A stretch of 64,000 nt of DNA from Taudactylus pleione (taxonomy: Eukaryota; Chordata; Amphibia; Anura; Myobatrachidae), in assembly GCA_031769625.1 (NCBI GenBank), contig JAUIMM010000637.1, forward strand, positions 4,040,501-4,104,500, read 5' to 3'. The stretch's first letter is position 1, and the number at the start of each line of letters is the position of its first letter. The notes below the pieces were generated by a model, which was not told where the DNA came from, did not search any database, and saw only the letters and a list, made by a program, of their open reading frames with translations. The position numbers and the translations under genes were made by a program. Shown here in pieces: positions 1 to 10,738 of the stretch.

Positions 1-3000
1 GCGAAGAACTGTGCTTTCTAAGAAGATATCACAAATCCCCAAGGAGAGTCCAAGTGTGGTGGTGGTTGCGATGCATGACCTTCCCAGCACTGGACGGGAA
101 GAGGTGGCTCTTTCCACCATTTGCACGCCCCCTGCAAGTGCTGAAAGGAGCACCCACAGTCCACTTGCTGATATGCAAATTGAAGATGTCACTGTTGAAG
201 TACAACAGGATGAGGATACTGGTGTAGCTGGCGCTGAGGAGGAAGTTGGCGAGGAGGATTCTGATGGTGATGTGGTTTGTTTAAATCAGGCTCCGGGGGA
301 GACAGTTGTTGTCCGTGGGATGAAAAAGCCCATCACGGTCATGCCTGGGCAGAAGACCAAACATTCCACCTCTTTGGTCTGGCAATATTTCTATCCAAAT
401 CCGGACAACAACTGTCTTGCCATATGTACCATATGTAAAGGTGAAATAAGTAGGGGTAGGGACATCAACCACCTAGGAACATCCTCCCTTATACGGCACC
501 TGCAGCGCGTTCATAAAAAGTTACTTTCAAGTTCAGAAACTTTGGCTAAGACCGTAAGCAGTCCAGGGACACCTAAATCCCGTTGTCCTGTTGTATCCAA
601 GCGCCTGCAAACCACACCGTCAACTCCCTCCTCGTCAATTTCCTCCTTAGTCAGGATCGGAAGTAGTCCTGCAGGCCATGTCACTGGCATGACTGACTCT
701 CCTATCCGGGATTCCTCCGGAGGATCCTGCATTGCTACGCCTACTGCTGCCGCTGCTGCTGTTGCTGCTGCTGGGAGTCGTTCATCATCCCAGAGAGGAA
801 GTAGGAACACCACTACTTTTACTAAACAATTGACCCTCCAACAGTCCTTAGCGAGGAGGATGAAGTACGACAGCAGTCATCCTGAAGCAAAACGTATAAC
901 TGAGGCCTTGACTACTATGTTGGTGTTAGACGTGCATCCGGTATCCGCCATTAGTGCAGTGGGATTTAGACAATTGATGGAGGTAGTGTGTCCCCGGTTC
1001 CAAATCCCGTCTAGATTCCACTTCACTAGGCAGGCGATACCGAGACTGTACAGAAACGTCAGAAAAAGTGTCCTCAGTGTCCTGAAAAATGCCGTTGTAC
1101 ACAATGTCCACTTAACCACGGACTGTGACAGCCCACTGGGTAGATGTATCACCTTACGCAGCAACAGTAGCAGCATCTCAGAAACGCCAGCTCGTTACAA
1201 GGCAGGCTACGCTGTGTATCACCGGTTTCAGTAAGAGGCACACCGCCGACAACCTCTTAGAGAAACTGAGGGAAATCATCGCCCAGTGGCTTACCCCACT
1301 TAGACTCTCCTGGGGATTTGTGATATCTGACAACGCCACCAATATTGTGCGGGCATTACATCTGGGCAAATTCCAGCACGTCCCATGTTTTGCTCACACA
1401 ATAAACTTGGTGGTGCAGAATTTTCTGAAAAGCGACAGGGGCGTGCAGGAGATGCTTTGGGTGGCCCGAAAAATTTCTGGCCACTTTCGCCATTCAGCGA
1501 CTGCGTGCCGAAGACTGGAGCGCCAGCAAACACTCTTGAACCTGCCCCGCCATCACCTGAAGCAAGAGGTTGTGATGCGGTGGAACTCAACCCTCTATAT
1601 GCTTCAGAGGATGGAGGAGCAGCAAAAGGCCATACAAGCCTATACATCCACCTATGACATAGGCAAAGGAGGGGGTATGCACCTGACTCAAGTGCAGTGG
1701 AGAATGATTTCCGTGTTGTGCAAGGTTCTCCAGCCCTTCGAACTTGCCACACGTGAAGTCAGTTCAGACACTGCCAGCTTGAGTCAGGTCATTCTCCTCA
1801 TCAGGCTTTTGCAGAAGCAGCTGGAGAAAGTGAAGGAGGAGCTAAGACGGAGCGATTCCGCTCAGCATGTGGGACTTGTGGATGAAGCCCTTCATTCGCT
1901 TTGAACACACTGTCAGCTGAAGCGGAACGTGACAACGGCTCCTTCTTCATTTTCTCCCGCAACTGGGGCTGCCAGGAAAAAACTTAGGTATCCTAAGCAA
2001 CCCGCTGGCGGTGATGCAGGGCAGGCAGGACTACGTTTGGACATCTGGTCCGGACTGAAGGACCTGGCAACAATTTCTGACATGTCTACTGTCACTGCAT
2101 ATGATACTGTCACCATTGACAGAATGGTGGAGGATTACATCGGTGACAGCATCCAAGTAGGCATGTCAGACAGTACATACCTGTACTGGCAGGAAAAAGA
2201 GGCAATTTGGAGGCCCCTGTACAAACTGGCTCTATTTTACCTGAGTTGCCCCCCTCCAGTGTGTACTCCGAAAGAGTGTTTAGTGCAGCCGGGAACCTTG
2301 TCAGCGAAAGGCGTAGGAGGTTGCTTCCACAGAATGTGGAGAAGATGATGTTCATCAAAATGAATTATCAGCTCTTCCAGGGAGACCAGCCTCCAGAAGG
2401 TACATAGGGACCTGTGGTGGTGGATTCAAGTGGGGACGAGTTAATACTTTGTGAGGATGAGGATGTACACACTGAAGAGGGTGAGGAATCGGTGGATGAG
2501 GAGGATGAGGATGACATCTTGCCTCCGTAGAGCCAGTTTGTGCAGGGACACATTAATTGCCAGCTTGTTTTGTGGGGGCCCAAACGAACCAATCATTTCA
2601 GCCACAGTTGTGTGGCAGACCCTGGCGTTGAAATGATTGATTTGTTAAAGTGTGCATGTCCTGTTTATACAACATAAGGGTGGGTGGGAGGGCCCAAGGA
2701 CAATTCCATCTTGCACCTCTTTTTTTTCTTTGCATTATGTACAGTTTGGGGCCTAGTTTTTCAAACTGCCATCCTGTCTGCCACTGCAGTGTCACTCCTA
2801 GATGGGTCACGTGTTTGTGCCGCCCACTCGTGTCGCTTAGCATAGTCATCCAGCTACCTCGGTGCAACCTTTTGGACATAAAAACACTATTGTGAGGTGT
2901 GAGGTGTTCAGAATAGACTGGAAATGAGTGGAAATTAAGGTTATTGAGGTTAATAATAGCATAGGAGCAGAAAAACCTACAAATTCTGTGATTTTAGCTG

Positions 3001-3165
3001 TTTTTATGCTTTTTTTCAAAAAAATACAGATCCAAAACACAAAACCCAGAACCCAAAACACGGAAGGGTGGTTTTGGCAAAACCAATCCAGATCCAAAAC
3101 ACGAAGAAAGATCCAGATCCAAAACCAAAACACAAAACACGAAAAGTGGCCGGTGCACACCCCTA
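1..3165 (+). mobile_element. hAT element copy A, 5' end outside window
   Basis: This is the 3' portion of a hAT DNA transposon. It aligns collinearly with the intact copy at 31916-38156 (position 1 matches 34791). Its right end, cacaccccta at 3156-3165, matches the right end of the intact copy and is the inverted complement of that copy's left end. The bases after it differ between copies (atgtatat here, atataaac there), so the two are independent insertions and not one duplicated segment. I count about 28 substitutions over roughly 3.1 kb, close to 99% identity. The 3' non-coding part (2531-3165) ends in several copies of atccaaaacac and the palindrome ggttttggcaaaacc at 3070-3084, likely subterminal transposase-binding repeats. 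Confidence 0.93.
2..2530 (+). pseudogene. Broken BED-type hAT transposase (copy A)
   Basis: It encodes most of a hAT transposase, in the same order as the intact 1037-residue protein at 34408: acidic N-terminal region, BED zinc finger (codons around 368-520), alanine run, RNase H-like core, CxxH and RW motifs, and C-terminal hATC dimerisation block. Lesions relative to the intact copy are a 41-bp deletion near 1124, which removes the first catalytic TTDxW region and shifts frame; a 15-bp in-frame deletion near 1170; a 139-bp deletion near 1904; a 5-bp deletion near 1932; a 1-bp deletion near 2252; and a TAG at 2405-2407 inside the acidic tail. The frame is open from the window edge to 1234, then 1125-1904, then 2207-2407 in other frames. 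The product cannot be a working transposase. Confidence 0.92.
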
Positions 3166-3169
3166 ATGT

Positions 3170-3191
3170 ATATATGTATGTATGTATGTGT

Positions 3192-3278
<87 letters not shown>

Positions 3279-3283
3279 TGTAA
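3170..3283. repeat. Compound (TATG)n (CA)n (TA)n microsatellite
   Basis: Directly after the right end of the hAT copy there is a tatg run, then about 27 CA units (3195-3251), then a TA run (3257-3278). Apparent reading frames here and on the opposite strand are artefacts of the dinucleotides. Confidence 0.95.
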
Positions 3284-4202
3284 TCTATATAAAATATGGA
3301 TCCCCCCCACCATAAAAATCCTGCATTTGCCCCTAGCACTCATCAGCTGACCGAGGTCACAGAGCAGGAGCCCAGCAATCAGCTGACTGGAGTCACAGAG
3401 GAGCTGCCTGGATTACCGACCACCGGTCCCTGGGTACAGGTAAGTGTTTTTTTTTTCCGTAACCATTTTATTTTTCTTTACAGTGATCAGCTCTATGATC
3501 TATTTAGACTGATCACAGGCGTCAGCTCCCGGCTCTGCTCTGTCTGTCAGAGCAGAGCAGGAGTCAGTGAAACGGGGGTTAGGGGGGGAAGCCCTAATAC
3601 CACCACCTCCAGGTGGCGGTTTTATTCACCAGTTATTTTTTTTTTTTTACAATTCAACTTCTGAGATCACATTTTCCATTACAAGGGTATAAGGGTCTGA
3701 AATGAGCATCCCTGGACTCTGTGCCTGATGTAATGACAACACAATTCTGCATGCCCATCGCTAAGTCATACGTACCTTTGCATTCGCACCCCCCCAATCT
3801 TCTGTCCGCGAGAGTAGCCGTCATCAGCATCTAGTGCCCCTCTAGGTGCGGAGATCCCACTGAATTTGTTTTCCATGGTGCATACGCGAGACAGAATAAA
3901 AAGTAACTCCGGCTTCAAGCTCACGACACACCCACAAAATGGTTTCCTTATGTGCGTGTTTTTGTGGTTTTTTTTATAGAAAAAAAGCACTTTTTAACTT
4001 ACAATAGTTAGAATTGTGAGGGTATTAAGAATAACTTTTGAATATGTGCAAATACGCCCCGGCAGCACATACGCTGTTTTGTGACTACATGCACCTATGA
4101 TTACTGTATCTATAATGGGTGCAGGGTGGTCCTGGGTCTATAATGGGTGACATGGATTCCTGGGTCCAGGGGGGCCCACACCGCGCACACTGCACCCATT
4201 GA
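3284..4202. other. No gene recognised
   Basis: The first 50 bases (taaaaatcctgcatttgccc and around) resemble 51710-51750, so this is probably the end of the dispersed repeat also seen there. A gtaagt-like donor at 3440 and a pyrimidine-rich ctttacag at 3475-3482 are only about 40 bp apart, too close for a normal vertebrate intron. A short GC hairpin (gctctgctct/agagcagagc) lies near 3530. Nothing else is recognisable. Confidence 0.5.
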
Positions 4203-4379
4203 GGGGTCTATTTACTAAGCCGTGTTAGGACACAGAGTGAAAAGTGATAAGGTGCCAACCAATCAGCTCCCAACTGCCATCTCACAGGCTGTGTTTGAAA
4301 AATGACAGTTGGGAGCTGATTGGCTGGCACCTTATAACTTTTCACTCTGTCTCCTAACACTGCTTAGTAAATAGACCCC
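4203..4379. mobile_element. Hairpin MITE, family 1
   Basis: The ends are ggggtctatttactaagc and its inverted complement gcttagtaaatagacccc. The two halves are complementary through most of their length, with the core ccaatcagctccc/gggagctgattgg. There is no coding capacity. Further copies lie at 5799-5997, 31308-31495 and 55342-55518. Confidence 0.9.
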
Positions 4380-4943
4380 TGTGTCTTATGCTTACCTGTC
4401 CGCAGTCTCCAGAGTGCTGGTCTGCAGGGCAGGCGCCATTTTCCTGGAGACTTGCCAGAATCTACTGCACCGCTGCACTGCTAGAGAGAGGAGGGGCCCC
4501 GCACTGGGTCTGCACACAGGCCCCCTCCTCTCTTAAAAACGGCCCTGGCATACAGAACGGGGTTGTGTATGCGCCATTGGAGTTTTCAGTATGTTTCATG
4601 CACACGCTGTTGAAAATAATCGCTCAACTACGCGAACATGCGTGCTGATTGCGTGTGACTCAGAATGAGGCCCTATATGTGCCCTAATACCCATGTATTA
4701 ACCATTCATACACACAAACGCTACGCATGTAATCAGGACAGCCCTGAGCTCTCTGTCATGCTTTATGCTTAGGATATAAATGGTGCTTGGGCAAGCAGCT
4801 CAAATGATAAAATTGTGTTCCCAAAGTGCTAGTAGTTGGGCAGGGCTATGGCAGAGCATTTCTACTCCCTGTTCCAGCCCTCGCTCCCACATCACAAAGA
4901 GTGGGCCATGGTGGAGAGCAGCAATGTAGCTGGTCCTACTCAT
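4380..4943. other. No gene recognised; possible MITE end
   Basis: The text around 4655-4675 (ctcagaatgaggccc) resembles the terminal sequence of the gggcctgattcag elements elsewhere in the window, so 4540-4675 may be a decayed end of one. The open frame at 4388-4648 has no recognisable domain. Confidence 0.4.
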
Positions 4944-5230
4944 ACTTGCCTGCTCTCCCAGGAGGTGCGGGAGGCTCACGATTTTTTGGGAATTTTTTGG
5001 GAGTCACCTGCACTCCAGGAAAAGTATCTGGATCACTCCCTAGTGAAGTGGGCAGGATGGGGTGATAATACTGCTTGGAATCGGGGTCCATAGGGAGGGG
5101 GCGGGGCTAAACTCATGTCATCACTTCATAGAGAACCGCTTCCTCCATACAGACCCGCAAATCACGGCATTTTGCAGTGACAGGGGAGGGGCCTAATGAG
5201 GTGAGAGCCGGGCCTGGTCACCTGAAGTAG
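4944..5230. repeat. Dispersed GC-rich repeat (family G)
   Basis: This block shares the 20-mer agtgaagtgggcaggatggg and neighbouring text with 27860-28140 and, more loosely, 13605-13890. It starts with a cctgctctcccaggaggtgcgggaggct-type segment also found at those loci. It is non-coding and non-autonomous; the transposon superfamily is not recognised. Confidence 0.7.
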
Positions 5231-5798
5231 CCAGCTGCATCTCCTCTCCGGACTTCTCTCGGAGAGGAGATAAAAAAAAGTAGACAAGTATGGTCCTGCT
5301 GCATGCAGTTGCCAATGAGCGCTCTCTCCAGGCTGCAGAGTGCCGTTCCAGACACACCACAATTTAAGAAAGGTGCCACTTGTGCAGTGATAATGCTGCC
5401 CCTACAGTTTGCGCTCTTGGCAGGTGGCACCGATCTCACACTCCTGCCTAAGGTCCTGGAGGCGGAACTTTTTTTTACCCTCCTAATAACGAGCATTTCC
5501 ACATGTACCTGCAATCCTAGAACAGTAGGCATTGGGGCATACAGTGGGACAAATCCCAAAAGAGGACTGCAAGCGAGGACCATTGTATGAGCTAGACTGG
5601 AAAGCAAGTTAGTTCTTTACCAATCGGAATGCGCAGCACACCCGCATATATTGCGCTTAGTAATTTACTCTAATCGTCCAATGACTACACAAATCTATGG
5701 ATGCAGAGATTCAGTATTTGGAAAACAGTCCACTAAACCCAGCGTTTTAATAGACATCTTTTCCTAAACGTGTTGCCCGGGATATCTAGTAAGACTTA
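5231..5798. other. No gene recognised
   Basis: A short hairpin, tctcctctcc...ggagaggaga, lies at about 5238-5270. Reading frames up to 129 codons occur on either strand but overlap each other and show no domain. Confidence 0.45.
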
Positions 5799-5997
5799 GG
5801 GGTCTATTTACTAAGCAGTGTTATGAGACAGAGTGAAAAGTGATAAGAAAGTGATAAGTTGCCAGGCAATCAGCTCCCAGCTGTAATTTCACAGGCTGTG
5901 TTTGAAAAATGACAGTTGGGAGCTGATTGGCTGGCACCTTATCACTTTCTTATCACTTTTCACTTTGTCTCCTAACACTGCTTAGTTAATAGACCCC
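5799..5997. mobile_element. Hairpin MITE, family 1
   Basis: The termini ggggtctatttactaagc and cttagttaatagacccc are flanked by TA on both sides (5797-5798 and 5998-5999), suggesting a TA-type target duplication as for Tc1/mariner-like or Harbinger-like elements. This copy has an internal duplication of the segment agtgataagaaagtgataag compared with the other three copies. Confidence 0.9.
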
Positions 5998-6935
5998 TAA
6001 TATTTTTTTTACCAGGCATTAAGACATCTATACTTTGTGGTATAATAAGAGATGCAGCCCTACCCAAATGGCCCCAGGCTTTTCTGAAATAACACTAAAA
6101 TGTTTTCTTTACATTTGTTTCTATGGACTAAAACAATAACATTAGTTTCTTCTTAATTAAAATAAAAGGTGATGGCTTCAGACAGCTGCTCGGGAGCTGC
6201 GATTCATTAAAAAGCTGAGAACTTAAAAAGCAGCCCGTAAACTGCAAGCTTGATCCTGCAGGATTAGACTTAATAAAGTGTAATATGCTTATTTTTTTTA
6301 ATAGAACTTAACGTGACCTTTTTATGTTTGGATTCAGCTATATACACGCTTTAAAGGGCCTCTAAGGTAAATATGCAAGTTCATCCAAAAAAAAATTAAC
6401 TTAAACATTCAAAAAATCCATGTTCCACTCTCCCTGTAATGAGAACGCTTAAGCTGTATTTAATTTAGAAAAAATAAATAAAAATTCCCCAAAAAATTCT
6501 CTACTTTATTTCTGGGCCCAGCCATTGTGTGAGGGATGGGAAGAGGTTCTAACATTGTTTATGGAGTATACTGTGTACATCTGTTCTGACATTCAGAGAC
6601 AGTAAAGGTACAGACATGCAGCACAGATTTATTTCGCCATGGAAAAATGATCTGTGACCGATGCATGGACGTCCGACGGAAGGGCTAGAATAGAATTATT
6701 GAAGCAATTCCACCATTGGATAACGCCGTTTGTCACCATAATTTTGAAACCATTTGATGGTTTAAACCAGTTGAACACCTATGCACATGGCGCCAAGGAG
6801 CACTGCCACAAGCGCGATGTTTCTTCCCGTGGTGTATTACCACACATCAGGCATTCACAAATAAAAGACCTCAGATGGTAGTGACCATCGCAATCCTGGC
6901 AATGCGTTCCACATTGTGGAGTAAGAACATATGTT
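5998..6935. other. AT-rich unique-looking DNA, no gene
   Basis: The stretch has many A and T runs and no domain-bearing frame. The 75-codon frame at 6654-6881 is not recognisable. Confidence 0.5.
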
Positions 6936-7633
6936 GGGCCTGATTTAGTGGTCCTCGTAATGTTGTTGATGCACGCAAACAAATGATGTTTTCAGAGTGC
7001 GCATGGGTGTATTTCGTACGGCGTCCCGATGGTTACCACACAAAGGCACAGACCGAAATTGCACGCAGATCCGTGTCTTTTTGGTGGACATTTAAGGAGG
7101 TAACAGAAGATGGCGAGCCAGACGCAGGTGTGTTGCAGGCGCGTTGGGGTCAGCATCTGTGTCAAAAGACACACTGACCCAGGTGGCCATGGTAGGTGCA
7201 GTCTCTGATGGTGAATCCGATGGCGCATATTAGTACTAGGGATGTGCAGGCTCGGATAGGTTCGAGTTTGCACGTGGAGTTCGGATTTTTCCCTCCAAAA
7301 AAACGGAACTCAGAACGAGGCAAAACGTCATCTTACATGGACGAACATCATCATTCCTGGACAAAAGACAAGGAATGATGATGTTCGTCCATGTAAGATG
7401 ACGTTTTGCCTCGTTCTGAGTTCCGTTTTTTTGGAGGGAAAAATCCGAACTCCACGTGCAAACTCGAACCTATCCGAGCCTGCACATCCCTAATTAGTAC
7501 ACACAGCGATGAATTAGCGTTGTAGGCAGGGGGCGTCTCAGTAGGTAGCCTATTGGCTGCAGCGTTAGCATTAAGATGCTTTATAAAAAAACGCAGATGC
7601 AGCTGCAATAGCCTCCATTTCTGAATCAGGCTC
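6936..7633. mobile_element. Harbinger-like MITE, split by a fold-back hAT
   Basis: The left end gggcctgatttag (6936) and right end ctgaatcaggctc (7621-7633) are inverted relatives of the gggcctgattcag termini found at 30520, 42940, 55573 and 56461. The element is interrupted at 7237-7492 by a younger hAT fold-back element with its own target duplication. It is non-coding. Confidence 0.7.
7237..7492. mobile_element. 256-bp perfect fold-back hAT MITE
   Basis: Two 122-bp arms (7237-7358 and 7371-7492) are exact inverted complements around a 12-bp spacer. The ends are tagggatgtgc, close to the hAT ends of 31916-38156. A perfect 8-bp duplication, attagtac, flanks it (7229-7236 and 7493-7500), the length typical of hAT. 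Each arm contains cgaggcaaaacgtcatc (7316-7332 and inverted), identical to 32025-32041 of the intact hAT element, so that transposase is the likely mobilising enzyme. It has no gene; a transcript would form a long hairpin. Confidence 0.95.
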
Positions 7634-8360
7634 ATTGTCATAACTGTGTAGTCTAACTATTAGTTTTATCAAATAAGCCCCGAGTGAATCTGTTTTAGAG
7701 TCGCCTGTGATCAGGAAGAATCCACATCATATCCCCTAAATCCCCTAAATCTGTTGGTCCAGAATATAGTGATAATAGTTCCACGAACCGGCTTTAAAAT
7801 AGGTGTTGCTACCAATGGTATACAGTATGTTCTGCTTGGGAGTATCATAGGAGCCATGGAAGATCCAAGGCCCCTTCTTATTTAGGATGTATAACATACG
7901 CGCACGCAGGGGGGGTGTCTGAGTACCCAGAACCCCCCCTGCCGCCGATCAGTAAGTGTACTGTGGACCGCAGTGAGTGCAGTCCGCACTGCGCAGTAAC
8001 AAGCACACTCGTTTAACCCAGCGGCAGTGTGTTTTCTTTTAGCAGCCAATGATAGTCAGACAGACTCTCAATGGCTGCTGTGCCCACTGCCGAAGCTGGC
8101 TTGGAGCTCACTCATGAGCTCCGCCTTCCGACTCCCCCAGTGGGTGATGGGAGAGATGTCATGGCCAGGAGGACGGAGGAGCGGACAGCGGTGGGTGCGG
8201 GGATTCAGGTTTTTTTTTATTTTATTGTGTCTTTGTGCTATATATGTAAGGGGCACTGCATAGGGGTGGGTGCCTGAGTCAGTCAGTGTTGTGTACCCTG
8301 TCATAGGCTGAGTGGTATATTTTACTGTAGTGGTCCTAAATCCTGTGTAAGCTGTTTGTA

Positions 8361-8414
<54 letters not shown>

Positions 8415-8500
8415 ATATATGAGCACCGGCACTCCACTGTGCTAACTCAATACATGCCCAGGTGCCCTCCAAGGTGCAGAACAATAATTCCACAGATGTC
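7634..8500. repeat. Dispersed repeat with (CT)n (TA)n microsatellite
   Basis: The segment cacgcagggggggtgtctgagtacc near 7902 recurs at 51276, marking another interspersed family. A CT run followed by a TA run lies at about 8361-8414. No coding frame is convincing. Confidence 0.55.
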
Positions 8501-8501
8501 T

Positions 8502-8594
8502 AAAAGTAAAGAAAAATGTCGGCACTCAAGGGTCTTGAGAAGATATGAATAAATACAGACTTCTCAAGACCCTGGAGGCCGACGTTTTTATTTA

Positions 8595-8600
<6 letters not shown>
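8502..8600. repeat. Fold-back repeat, 41-bp arms
   Basis: Arms 8502-8542 and 8560-8600 are imperfect inverted complements (core gggtcttgagaag/cttctcaagaccc). A (TA)n run follows at 8600-8635. It resembles in style the fold-backs at 62128-62277 and 62453-62652. Confidence 0.85.
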
Positions 8601-8639
<39 letters not shown>

Positions 8640-8887
8640 TTGTGGCTAGATGTTTTTTCATTGGTTTGGTAACCAAGGATTTGGAAACCCCCTTTCAAAA
8701 TCCTTTGTTTGCCACTCTATAAGGTGATGGTGGAATTATGCTGCACTCAAACCTGTCGAGACATAGGTTGGGGCCAGGTGATGCTGCAGGGGCGTGGTCA
8801 AATCTGGGAGGTTCAGATATTCTTGGTGTGGAACACGGTAATAACAAGATCAGCAAGTGGCACAAAACACAGAATAGGAAGATCTGA

Positions 8888-10738
8888 GTGAGTACTGACA
8901 GATCCTTATTCATCTGCATGATAGAAATGTATCGTGCAGGGATGAGCATGAGTTTAGAGAAGCTGTGGAAGTTCACTAGTAACCCTGGTGATAATCCAAA
9001 TCTTGAGGATGTAGATAGAGCTATGGGGACAATCAGCCTAGTAGTGGAATCACATTTATTCTGTTATCCATGGAAAAGCTATAACATATATGTGGGTAAC
9101 TCTACAAATGGCTTATAAAGATAAAGGCTTAATAAAGAGAATTAACTTGAGGTGCTAATTGTATGCAACAAAGCTTAGTGCTTGTAAAAACATGAATGCT
9201 TACATAGAATACTATTAATCTCAGAGCAATTGCCTTCAGTTGGTGTCACAATAGATGATGAAGAGGTTGCTATGGCAGTGCTGAAAAATTTTATGCATGA
9301 CTTCTTGGTAGTGGCATTAGAGTCAAGTACTACCAATATGACCACAGAGACTATGCATGCTAAATTATTGCAGTTCCAAGAGTGCATATCTTTATAAATA
9401 AATGCTGAAAATTCTGTTCTGTTGTCTAATTGTAGTTCAAAACACAGAAAGCCTAAGATCAGATGTTTCAAGTGTCACAAGTTGAGACATAAGGCCTCAT
9501 ATTGCAGATCAAATGAATCAAGAGGTACCTCATCATTTTAGTGTGAAAGCGGGAATGAGTCAGCCTTAAATGTAATGAATAGCCGCTGTAAGGACTGCTG
9601 GTACCTGGACTCAGGAGCCACAAGGCATTTCAGCTGTAATGAAAAATGTTTTAACTCATTAAAGCCGTGCGAGTCAACCAAAGTATGAGTAAAATTAGAA
9701 AAGTCTTAAATGCCACTAAAAGACAATTACACTATGCTTAAAAGTAAGAGTCAAGGAAGTTATCACTGATGTGGAAAAAGTGCTGTTTGTATCTAACCTA
9801 GGAACTAATCTAAATGCCATAAGTGTTCTTGAGAGGAGAGGATGCAGAGTCCACTTTGCAAAGTGTCGGTGCACTCTGTACAATCAAAAAGGGACTGTTA
9901 TTGCCACAACAACCTGATACCAACAACTATATAACCCTAGTCACTGTGAAGAGCCATGCAATGATTGCTGAGAAATCCACCTAATGGCACACGCGGGCAA
10001 GGCTATCTATTCTATGACAATGTACAGAAGCTTTGGAGTGGTATGGTGACTGGGATGTCAATGGACAATCCTGAAAGACCAGCATGTGAGAACTGTGTGA
10101 AGGGCAAGCAAACATGTTGCCCCTTTCCTAAGTTTGCATCCATAGCACAAGTGCCATTGGAGTCAGTGCATACTGACGTGTGTGGCCCAATGGAGGTTGA
10201 ATCCATGAGTGGCAGGCATTACTTCATGACACTCTTTGAGGATGCTACATGGATGACACATGTTTATTTCCTAAGAAACAAAAGCAAGTAAGTAAGTGCA
10301 TAAAAATGTCTTTAAAAAACACACAGGTCATAAAGTTCTAAGTTCTAAGATCTGACAATGGTGGAGAATACAAGAATAGAGAATTAGCTAAGTATCTGAA
10401 GGAAACTGGCGCCCAGCATCAGCTAACTGTTGCCTATACAGTATACACCAGAACAAAATGGCATCAATGAAAGAGCAAATGGAACAATAGTTGAGAGAAC
10501 ATGAGCTATGCTAAATGAATCAAATCTCTTTAATACATTTTGGGCTGAAGCAATGACAACAGCTGTTTACCTTAGATCACCTGCAGTGGCAGTAAAGGAG
10601 ATGCCACCATTAGAAGCGTGGATGGATAAAAAGCCTGATAGCCATCTACGTGTATTCGGAAGTAGAGCTTGTGCTCACGTACCCAAGGAGAAAAGACACA
10701 AATTTGATTTTCAAGTCCATCAAGGATACAGTATTTAG
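8888..10738 (+). pseudogene. Degenerate Ty1/copia Gag-Pol
   Basis: Remnant of a Ty1/copia retrotransposon, mostly in one frame but broken by stops and shifts. Visible in order: a Gag segment with RAMGTISLVVESHLF (9017-9061); a CCHC zinc knuckle CFKCHKLRHKASYC (9464-9505); an aspartic protease active site, LDSGATRHF (D codon at 9608); a GAG-pre-integrase segment with CENCVKGKQ (about 10086); and an integrase core with the three acidic positions in HTDVCGPM (D at 10175), SDNGGEY (D at 10354) and NGINERANG (E at 10469). Homology ends near 10735, before any reverse transcriptase or RNase H. No LTRs are visible, so the copy is truncated and inactive. The order PR-IN without RT in between is diagnostic of copia rather than gypsy. 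Confidence 0.9.
9464..9505 (+). other. CCHC zinc knuckle of copia Gag
   Basis: C-x2-C-x4-H-x4-C spacing is intact. This is the nucleic-acid-binding knuckle of the nucleocapsid part of the copia relic. Confidence 0.85.

Noticed and set aside
1385..1657. Second gene overlapping the transposase in another frame
   Set aside because: The same shadow frame occurs in the intact copy and follows from the transposase codons; it has no domain.
3424..3490. Mini-intron with gtaagt and ctttacag
   Set aside because: The gap of about 40 bp is too short for a vertebrate intron, and flanking frames have no recognisable product.
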